This document shows positions 56,038-64,000 of a stretch of DNA of 64,000 bases, one piece after another. The DNA is from Plutella xylostella (Eukaryota; Arthropoda; Insecta; Lepidoptera; Plutellidae), in NCBI RefSeq assembly GCF_932276165.1, contig NC_063992.1, positions 3,792,001 to 3,856,000 of the forward strand. The letters run 5' to 3'. A program made the translations under genes and the position numbers. The notes beneath the pieces are model-generated. The model saw only the letters and a program-made list of their open reading frames with translations, searched no databases and was not told the DNA's origin. Every line of letters begins with the position of its first letter. Position 1 is the stretch's first letter.

Positions 56038-56332
56038 TGTTGGATTCTTCAGTAAAACTCTTACAGAAACGATTAACTTTGTTTTATTCTTCGTTTTCAC
56101 AAGACAACAGACAAAAATTCTCAACACTGATTCCTACCGTACATTCTATTCCATTTTTAAAAATTCAGTTTGACAGCCATTAACCGGAAATGCTCATATT
56201 CGTCATCAGCACTTCCTTAAATTATACAAACCAAATAACTCAAGAAATAATTATGTAGATAACATAATAATAAACCTGAAATTATAAAATAATAAAGAGT
56301 AAGTAATGAATTAAATAAAATATTATCTAACA
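56038..56332 (-). repeat. Ty3/Gypsy 3' LTR (295 bp)
   Basis: Minus orientation: begins TGTTAGATAATA, ends GAATCCAACA. It is nearly identical to 61211-61505 (a base change within one A/T run seen). Confidence 0.8.
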
Positions 56333-56963
56333 CTCGGCCATCCATTAATACATTTACACGTCCTCGTGTAGCAATTAAACAGTTAATTAATACCAAAAAT
56401 ACCTATATTATTATGAAGTAAGTGCTAGTAAGCAACAATTTATACTATATTCATTCCTATTTGGCAAAAAAGGTAAACAATCTTTGTGTGTCTTTTTAAT
56501 GAAAATACTATTAAACAAATAAACTACGGCCAAAATAAATGGTTTAACTACGAAATCAATTATTTTTGCTTGTAAGTATTTCATTTGTCATTATGTTTTA
56601 TTTTATAACTTAGTTTTTAAACTAATTCAAATAAAAAGACACTCCAAGACTACTCAAAATCTATGACAAGCAGGAAAAAATACATAATAAGAAATATTGA
56701 CAACAATTATGACAACAATCTTAGACAGCCATAAGAGCACATCAGCACACTGATACATATAGTAATTTAATTTGAAGTCTACGAGCTATGTGATAGATAT
56801 ACATGTAGTACCTCATAATAGAGTAGAGCAGTTAACATATATACTAGTTTACAATTTATACAATGCAATTTTTTCACTACTTAATTTATTTTATAAAGAA
56901 TATAACAGAATTCTCATTTATTAAGTTATCACATCATCAAAATATTTATTTACCTATTAATAA

Positions 56964-57475
56964 CGGGCCAAGCCTCATCTATCTTGGAACCGATCGAGAA
57001 TGGTGTAGGTCTCATCTACCCTACTCCCATTTAATATACACATTATTATATCACTCAACGGGCCAAGCCTCATCTATCTTGGAACCGATCGAGAATGGTG
57101 TAGGTCTCATCTACCCTACTCCCATTTAATATACACATTATTATAACACTCAACGGGCCAAGCCTCATCTATCTTGGAACCGATCGAGAATGGTGTAGGT
57201 CTCATCTACCCTACTCCCATTTAATATACACATTATTATAACACTCAACGGGCCAAGCCTCATCTATCTTGGAACCGATCGAGAATGGTGTAGGTCTCAT
57301 CTACCCTACTCCCATTCAATATACACATTATTATAACACTCAACGGGCCAAGCCTCATCTATCTTGGAACCGATCGAGAATGGTGTAGGTCTCATCTACC
57401 CTACTCCCATTTAATACAGGTACATATTATTATAACACTCAACGGACCAGGCCTCATCTATCTTGAAACCGTTTA
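56964..57475. repeat. 95-bp tandem repeat array, about 5.4 units
   Basis: Units start at 56964, 57059, 57154, 57249, 57344 and (degenerate) 57443, each beginning CGGGCCAAGCCTCATCTATC. The first five are almost identical. The last is partial, after a 4-bp longer fifth unit. All units are adjacent, without spacers, so this is a minisatellite and not a CRISPR array. Confidence 0.95.
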
Positions 57476-57572
57476 ATTATAATATGGGTCACATGTACCA
57501 ATATTATATACGAAATGATATTATCTCATCTAAATTGCAATCAGTAAAACATAAATAATATATAAAATCATA

Positions 57573-57930
57573 ATGGTCAGACCAAAAGCTATAACAAAAC
57601 ACACATCATCTGTAATATCCCCAATTAAAATTGTAATCATGGCTAGTCGTCGTCTTCAACAGAAGACAAGGAATAAGATCTTTGAAAATGCAACCAGGCC
57701 CAGGGTTTTAATTTATCCGAAACTACGACGGCTGAGTAACTACGATTATTATTTTCGTGAAAGGGGTATCCTCAATTTGATACCTATCGTTATCAAGGAC
57801 CCCCGTAACCCTGTAAGGTCCCTGAAAACGTGGTGTTAACTTTTGCTCTGGCCCGTGGAAGGAATCTCACGATCTACATTTACAAGGTCACCGACCGAGT
57901 ATTTCTTGGGCTCAACAGTATTTTTGTCTT
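57573..57930 (-). pseudogene. Gypsy integrase C-terminal fragment
   Basis: Minus-strand reading gives KYSVGDLVNVDREIPSTGQS, then after a shift RYQIEDTPFTK. This is the chromo-like/GPY-F tail region of Ty3/Gypsy integrase (V-G-D-L-V ... Y-x-I-E-D). At least one frameshift and a stop are present. It sits as expected between pol and the 3' LTR. Confidence 0.65.
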
Positions 57931-58079
57931 AATAAGCTTTTTGTTTGTCCTTTTTGTGGTAACGCGTAATATACTGATGCTCAGTGCATCCACATACGAC
58001 ATCTTTAGAGACTACTTGTAGCCTAGATTCTGTGGCGGTATCAGCTGAAACCCTGACGAAGGAGAGCGCACCTTAAACC

Positions 58080-58740
58080 GATAAGGAATTTAAATTCAGA
58101 TATATTAATACATTAACTATTATAAAAACATTTAAGTCTTTAAATATGAAGAAAACTCGAGACTTGTGGGAAATGTCAGTTAAATTTGTTCTTTCTAACA
58201 TTGCTAACATTGTTAACAAATGTATCGCTAAAGGTGTGTTCCCAGATCTTATGAAATTGAGTAAAGTTGTATCTTGGTTCAAAAGTGGGGATATGGAGAA
58301 CACTGCAAATTTCAGGCCTGTCTCGATTCTTCCAGTTTTGAGTAAAATATTTGAGAGGGTCATACTCAGTCAGATGCTTTTGCATTGCAATGAAGCTCGA
58401 TTGTTTCATAGTCAGCAGTATAGTTTTAATGACATTAATTCTATTCTGTCCGTCATACACGATTTGTCTACCGTAAATAATCTTTTATTGAATTCCAAGA
58501 AAACGAAATGTATTAAATGTACACTGCCGAATGTTTTACAATGCCATACTAACATTATTTTAGATGGAAATAAATTGGACCTAGTTAAGAATACTGTCTT
58601 TCTTGGGATGACTATAGATACGCATACGCTGGCTTCTCCAGCGATGCGTCTGGCAAAAATTGATAAATCGTTTTAGGGTATTGTAAATAGTATAGGGTAC
58701 TGTATTAGATTTTATAATAAACTTCTAACATAAGTTACTG
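58080..58740 (+). pseudogene. LINE reverse transcriptase fragment inserted in the Gypsy element
   Basis: The frame 58146-58676 (176 aa) reads IANIVNKCIAKGVFPDLMKL, then NFRPVSILPVLSKIFERVI: fingers of a jockey/CR1-like reverse transcriptase. After QYSFND it jumps to LLLNSKKTKCIKCTLPN and VKNTVFLGMTID, the thumb side. The palm with PQGS and YADD is deleted in frame, so it stays open but cannot work. Opposite in direction to the host Gypsy. It may belong to the same LINE family as 22384-23290, whose missing parts differ. Confidence 0.7.
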
Positions 58741-59039
58741 AAATGCCAGAGAATAACTTCAAATATTACATTAAAGAGTAACTCTTAAAAAAAAAACTTA
58801 TTATTAAAATTGATGATTACTTAGCGGACATTAATGCAGGGTTGTGATGATAAGTAATTAGCTCTGCTCATATACCTACACATTATAATTCAGTATATTA
58901 TTAAGCTTATAAGTATTGTATACCAACTAGTTTTAAATATATTTTTTTTAAAGATAGCTCATAAGTTTTGGGACTTAAATTTCAACGTAGTACTATCCTT
59001 TTCAACTTACAATATGGGATTGCTCTGTAAATGTCTGAC

Positions 59040-59320
59040 CGATAATCATAGGTACGTGCACAACGTGATTCGGCACCACAAGGACTAGTACAAGAGCACA
59101 TGCGCACTCTACTTCAAAGTTAACTAGAATTGTACCCAAAGGTTGTACCTACGGTAGCGTCACGTCACCAAAACCCCGCAACAAAGGTAGGCCGTCATTG
59201 TTGTTCCAATTAAGTCCTAATCTTTGTGCTGCATCCAGACTGATCATCGTCGACGTACTACCGAAGTCAATAAAGTTTTCTAGAGGGGTATTAGGTATTA
59301 ACTAATGCTTGTTTTATTAA
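59040..59320 (-). pseudogene. Gypsy retroviral-type aspartic protease fragment
   Basis: Minus-strand reading shows NFIDFGSTSTMISLDAAQRL, i.e. a protease active-site loop with D-F-G-S (retropepsins have D-S/T-G). It then gives LPLLRGFGDVTL before a stop, with a later matching piece (LGTILVNFEVE). It lies right after Gag in another frame, as in many Gypsy elements. Confidence 0.6.
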
Positions 59321-60694
59321 CTAATTCCTAGTTTTAGTATCGGCGCCTGCCGTGGATGTGGCATTACGGCATTTTTCTTTAGTATGCCCATAGCGTAGAC
59401 AAGTGTCACACCTCAAAATAGGTTTGGGGCAACTAGACACATAATGCCCATCTTGCATGCAGTTAAAGCATCTGATAGAAGACCGATCCTTATTTTTACC
59501 CCCTTCCTCTTTCGACGCATACTCAATTTTACCGTCGTTATTCTGCGCCCTTTTACGTTCGTTAATACCCTGACTATTCTTTACAGTTTTCAAATATGGT
59601 AGTAATTGATCAGGCGATTCAAAACGAGCAGCCTCAGCACCCAAACGTACACTTCGGTCATCAATACCAAAGACTATGCAATCAACGGCTCGTTTCCCAT
59701 CAACAGCACAGCGATTTAGTAAAACAGATTTCTCGTAAAAATACTCTTCTAAAGAGTCGGCAAAACGAGCACGTTTAGCAAGCATAGTCGTCAGTAGTTG
59801 TCCGTAGTTCTCATCGGCAGGAAAAGCTAGTTTTAGTTTCTCCTGCCACTCTTGCCAAGTATGGAGTACCGTAGTGAGGCCTTCGTACCATTTTTGAGCT
59901 AACCCTTTCAGCTTTGGCAAAGCAAAATGAACAGTTTGCTGATCATTCCATTTATATATGAGGGCGCACTCATTCACCTTATGTAGCCACATGTTTATAG
60001 TTTGTTCTTTGCGAGATGGGTCAAATTCGGGTAGTGTGTTATGCCCAGATAACGTATTGCTAGTCGTATCCCTACTTACTGATTGCAATGCATTTATTAG
60101 CTGAGACAGTATACTATCACTATTAGGTAGGTGGCTAGACTGTAAGCTAGTACTATTTTTGGACTCACGATCGTTCAACCTCCGCTCACGCTGATCATCA
60201 CGCTCATTGCCCGCCGTGGATTGACGGGACCGACTTCGGTTGTGGCTGCACGCGCAGGGTGAGTGACGCCCGCTGCCAGGCTCGCGGCTGCGTGAGCGCC
60301 GCTGCGACCGCCGGCTGCTTCCACGCTCGAGGCTTCGCGAGCGCCGAGCCGCACGCTGGGAGCCGCGGGATAGCGGGCTGCGAGAGCGCCGACTGTGGCG
60401 CCGCCGCCGACTGCTAGCGCGCTCCTGGCTGCGCGAACGACGTTGTGAAGTTCTGGATCTGTCGCGCTCATGGCTGCGCGACCGTTGCTGTGCACTGCGA
60501 TGCGAACGCTGCCGTGCACCGTCGGCGTCCAGCTGCGACCGTCGGCCGCTGTCCCGCGTGCGTGTACGCGATCGGTCTCGCCGCGAGCGCCGTCCACTTT
60601 GACGCAGTGGGCTGCGCGGAGACCGCGGTTGCGATGGTGTACGCACTTCTCGTGAACCTCGGCCTTCGTTATTCATGTTCCTGGAACGCACCAA
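59321..60694 (-). CDS. Ty3/Gypsy Gag with SR-rich N-terminal domain (457 aa)
   Basis: The intact minus-strand frame has ATG at 60692-60694. Residues ~15-175 are extraordinarily rich in Arg and Ser (many RS/SR dipeptides, like splicing SR proteins), coded by GC-rich DNA. Residues ~205-385 form a retrotransposon Gag core: INMWLHKVNECALIYKWNDQ, LPKLKGLAQKWYEG and LEEYFYEKSVLLNRC. Two CCHC zinc knuckles follow at 409-422 (CFNC...H...C) and 429-442 (CDTC...H...C). Gag builds the particle and binds RNA through the knuckles. The SR region is unusual for a Gag and might direct nuclear or RNA-processing contacts; this is inference. There are no breaks, although the downstream pol is destroyed. Confidence 0.85.
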   Translation of the reverse strand: MVRSRNMNNEGRGSREVRTPSQPRSPRSPLRQSGRRSRRDRSRTRTRDSGRRSQLDADGARQRSHRSAQQRSRSHERDRSRTSQRRSRSQERASSRRRRHSRRSRSPLSRGSQRAARRSRSLERGSSRRSQRRSRSREPGSGRHSPCACSHNRSRSRQSTAGNERDDQRERRLNDRESKNSTSLQSSHLPNSDSILSQLINALQSVSRDTTSNTLSGHNTLPEFDPSRKEQTINMWLHKVNECALIYKWNDQQTVHFALPKLKGLAQKWYEGLTTVLHTWQEWQEKLKLAFPADENYGQLLTTMLAKRARFADSLEEYFYEKSVLLNRCAVDGKRAVDCIVFGIDDRSVRLGAEAARFESPDQLLPYLKTVKNSQGINERKRAQNNDGKIEYASKEEGGKNKDRSSIRCFNCMQDGHYVSSCPKPILRCDTCLRYGHTKEKCRNATSTAGADTKTRN

Positions 60695-61210
60695 GTTTTG
60701 CCCAAACAGTACTTTGATTTAAACACAACTTCCTACATCAGACATGGATAACGTCTACGTCTGTACGAGCATACATAACGTAATTTCGTGTCACAGGGTA
60801 CCTAATTAATTAATCTTGAAGACGATTGGAAATCTATTACGTTTCTAAGAATGACCTTGGTTTTGAACGATACTTTTAATTTTGCTTTCAACGGTAAACA
60901 CATAGGAAACGGTTAAGCCGGTGTAATAATGTAGGTATCTCTCAGTGGAAACAAAAAATATATATAAGTAGTAAAGTTAGCAGAAGAGAAGAAAAAAAAA
61001 TTGTTTAATCTTTTACTTCTAAAGTTCACGATGATTTCGTTATTAAAACGCCTATTGTTCCCAGCACACATCAGATTAACTAACTATTCATATTTCACAA
61101 TCACTTCGGGGCATGCATCGCAAAATTAAGAATTTTTGCTCACCTTTTAAAACACGGCCGATGCAACTTACACTTAAGTGGAACGTAGAAACAATCCCTG
61201 CTTCTGAATT
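60695..61210 (-). other. Gypsy 5' leader
   Basis: Between 5' LTR and gag on the minus strand. No gene. The primer-binding site should abut 61210; I could not match it to a tRNA. Confidence 0.5.
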
Positions 61211-61505
61211 TGTTGGATTCTTCAGTAAAACTCTTACAGAAACGATTAACTTTGTTTTATTCTTCGTTTTCACAAGACAACAGACAAAAATTCTCAACAC
61301 TGATTCCTACCGTACATTCTATTCCATTTTTTAAAATTCAGTTTGACAGCCATTAACCGGAAATGCTCATATTCGTCATCAGCACTTCCTTAAATTATAC
61401 AAACCAAATAACTCAAGAAATAATTATGTAGATAACATAATAATAAACCTGAAATTATAAAATAATAAAGAGTAAGTAATGAATTAAATAAAATATTATC
61501 TAACA
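61211..61505 (-). repeat. Ty3/Gypsy 5' LTR (295 bp)
   Basis: Same sequence as 56038-56332 with a minimal difference. TG...CA ends in minus orientation. Confidence 0.8.
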
Positions 61506-63800
61506 TATGTAGCATACCACTTGTCAAACTAACAAGCAGTCAATGTTTATATGAATGAAAAGCGTTATGTGCATTATGTTTATAGGTTAGTATACAAAAC
61601 CACATACTTAAACTGACTGTACATAATACATATTACGTGAAGTTTGATTTTTACAGACACCAATACCCCCAATCCTAATTTTCGCAAATTTTGTATTCAG
61701 TAAGCAAAACAAAAGAAGGATGTTTTCCTCATAGCTCCTTTTACAAAGCCACAAAGACTTGTTTCATGTCATTTAGCAAGCCTCATTTTGTCCCGAGGCA
61801 GTTCCACTGATTTATTTGTTGGCGTTTTTTCTCTTGGACATGATATAAAATATAACAGACAGAGGATGAAAGGGACGACACATGAGTGAGATGATAAGGG
61901 TTTTATTTGATGGAAGTATTCACGTTATAAATGTGTTATGCAAAATTATAATTTAATTAGCTTATTCTGTATTGGATTGTTTCAAAAGTGCTTCTTCGCA
62001 CGTCATTTTTACAAAAAAGGCAAAACAGATATTAGAAGGTATTTTTCTAGGTATCATGTCAACATACTTGAAATTAGATAGTTAGTTAGAATAGTTTATT
62101 TCTGAACAACTTAATCTCAGTGCGCTATCAGATTCACATTCACTTTATGTATAAAATTAAGCATAGGTAGAGGTACGTACATAAATTCACGTCTTCTCAG
62201 CACGTACCTTGTGAGTGAAATGAGGATTGTCCACGAGGCGTCTATCAGTCTATGTACATTATGTACAATTGTATATGTATACTTGTACGTAAACATGTAT
62301 ACAGGAGCACAAGGATATAAATGATGCAACACACACTCTCACACACATTGCTCACTCTCCATCAAATATGTAATATTGCACTGCAGTGATTTATACACAA
62401 GTGTTATTACGGAGAAGGTGAATGTGCTCTGCTCAATTCTACTCAAATATACAGGATGATGCAAATGTGGTATTGCAAACCGAAAACCTGAAACTTAGCT
62501 TTCAGTTGGAAAAGTCTACGCAACTAGGAGGGTCCGCGGAGTTCATAAAAACATATTTCCTGCTGCTCCGTCTATTTACATCACCCTGTACATAAACTTA
62601 GAGACGTGTGATGAAGACGTAGGAGGTTTCATTTTTGGAATACCTGTCAATTAGTAAAAGGAAAATATTTTTATAAGCGGATTTCCCTGGGATAAGTGAC
62701 TGTTATCATGTGATTTATTCATGTGTGAAAATAAGGGGTCACATGGGGTTCCCATTATATCATTATAACTTGAAAGTTACTGTAGCTAATCAGAATAATA
62801 ATATAATAGGTAGTTTAACAATGATCACAGGATGAATTCAAGCCTTATTTGCAAATCATCCCTCGTCATCATGAAACTACCCAATCCTGTACTGTAATAT
62901 AAGAAGGTACCTACTGAAACTTTTTCAGCAGGAAAAAAGTTATATTTCTATGTTGAGCATTTTGCCTTTAGTTGTATTTGTATTCAGGGCACCGTAGCGA
63001 TTGCAAAGCTAGATTAAGTTCGAGTTGATTTGCTTTGTTTTTAACTATGAAAGAATCATTGATACGTCGTTACAGGTATATCGTTAGAAGTTATATCTTC
63101 ACTAACATATCGGGTAACTAAATAGCGTAGCGTGTATAAGATTTTATAGGGTTTCTCAGACTTTCGGAGTTTTTTTTATAACTAGGTTTATTATTACTCA
63201 CCGATATGATATTAAATTATTAATTATTATTGTCTATGTGAGATTGTGAATCTCCGAGTCTTGTTAATTGAATAAGTGAATTTAATAATAATAGTTTGTA
63301 TTATTATTAAATACAATGTGTCCGTACATCTATAGAAAGACTTGGCAATCGCTATTCGCTCCATCGCGCCGCCACGCACCGCACCGGATGTAAACGTGAT
63401 ACGGGCTCTCTATCGCTTCTGGCTCGTAAACCAGCCAGAATATTACCTCTGTTGTGTGTTTCATGCCAGTCACTGTGGATGAGTAGTCAGCTCACTATTG
63501 GCTGCTATTATATATTGTATAGATTATATAGATTGGGTGAAATTCGTGACACCGATATTCGTTATAAAGAAAAAAGGCGGCTACGTTATCCAACCCAGGC
63601 TTTTAATTTATATTTTTTTACACCTAAATACTGACTTACTTTCTCTTTTGGTTTTGAACCCTAAATACTATTAATTCTAAATCCTGTATTTTGCGCAATC
63701 AACAACTAAGATAAGACTATACAAAACAAAACATGAAAATGAATTCTTACCTACATAATTTCATTGAAAAGTCTAGCCGAGACTAAAATACAGAGCGTCG
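61506..63800. other. Unassigned AT-rich DNA
   Basis: No supported gene. Short CA-rich tracts near 62325-62345 and (ATT)-type tracts near 63285-63312. The segment 63340-63440 is GC-richer. Confidence 0.4.
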
Positions 63801-63805
63801 TTTCT

Positions 63806-63910
63806 GCCACTATACCAACTTATCTGCAACTGTACATGTCTGGCACTGTATTAACATGTCTGCCACTGTACCAACAGTCCAACATGTCTGCCACGGTACC
63901 AACTTGTTCA
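63806..63910 (+). repeat. Imperfect short tandem repeat
   Basis: The phrase TCTGCCACTGTACCAAC (with variants) recurs about five times with irregular spacing of 20-30 bp, often preceded by ACATG. Confidence 0.75.
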
Positions 63911-64000
63911 AGTCCAACACACACGGAGGGAGCGCTACAGACCGTGGCGCCTGGAAAAATCTACTCGTACTACCCGATTCTGGGCGTGAAAGATTTCGTA

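Larger units (their letters stand above)
56038..61505 (-). mobile_element. Degenerate Ty3/Gypsy LTR retrotransposon
   Basis: Two 295-bp direct repeats (LTRs) lie 5.2 kb apart. Between them on the minus strand are Gag (60694-59321), an aspartic protease fragment (about 59310-59040) and the C-terminal end of integrase (about 57930-57573). Most of pol (reverse transcriptase, RNase H, integrase core) is missing, and a plus-strand LINE fragment fills part of the gap. A 95-bp tandem array lies between integrase and 3' LTR. The 5-bp flanks (CTATT left, TATGT right) do not match, so the target duplication is lost or the ends are slightly off. LTR identity suggests fairly recent arrival despite the damage. 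Confidence 0.75.

Noticed and set aside
56964..57475. CRISPR array
   Set aside because: Units are 95 bp and directly adjacent without unique spacers, in a eukaryotic genome inside an LTR element.
57573..57839. 88-codon plus-strand gene
   Set aside because: The minus strand reads as the Gypsy integrase C-terminus, so the plus frame is a shadow.
60445..60717. Plus-strand Cys/Ala-rich ORFs
   Set aside because: Complement of the SR-rich Gag coding region; GC-rich repeats keep several frames open.

Overview
The window looks like gene-poor chromosomal DNA from a lepidopteran insect (moth or butterfly). By eye it is AT-rich. It carries repeat types I associate with Lepidoptera: CTAG-ending Helitrons with a (T)AATATTATAAA-like start, tRNA-headed SINEs, LINE tails rich in TAAA or ATGATG, and the AACCGACTTCAAAAAA element. 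I found no convincing host protein gene. Almost everything interpretable is mobile DNA in various stages of decay, often nested. No rRNA gene, bona fide tRNA gene or CRISPR array was seen.

Layout. 1-2375: 3' part of a BEL/Pao-like LTR retroelement, with the pol C-terminus running in frame into an env-like ORF, a frameshift, and a probable 3' LTR. 2376-2880: 5' fragment of an RTE-type LINE. 5186-8589: two PIF/Harbinger-like elements head to tail, sharing a TAA and carrying the same SINE. 8755-9865: Helitron, LINE tail, mariner-type MITE with a SINE inside. 11488-12534: a 1-kb near-perfect palindrome. 12972-14194: Helitron and foldback element. 14223-29000: mostly unassigned DNA with a few MITEs and a LINE relic inside a pair of inverted repeats. 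29302-31645: a 5'-truncated R1-like LINE with an 11-bp target duplication and poly(A), carrying a long open frame for a viral-type superfamily 1 helicase. 31690-40383: a nested region. An element with weak inverted ends and a spliced SAP-domain mini-gene contains a SINE, a decayed R1-type LINE and, inside that LINE, an intact young Copia element (34428-38917). 43917-46066: a Tc1/mariner element with two nonsense codons, next to a related MITE that holds a third MITE. 47491-48372: a MITE interrupted by a 5S-rRNA-derived SINE. 56038-61505: a minus-strand Ty3/Gypsy element with near-identical LTRs, an SR-rich Gag, broken protease and integrase, a LINE insertion and a 95-bp tandem array. 61506-64000: unassigned DNA ending in a short tandem repeat.

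The only long, undamaged reading frames are the Copia Gag-Pol (1325 aa), the LINE-borne helicase (534 aa) and the Gypsy Gag (457 aa). The most unusual items are the helicase-bearing LINE, the tandem Harbinger pair, the 1-kb palindrome and the 5S-derived SINE. Every family call rests on reading motifs by eye. No search was run.
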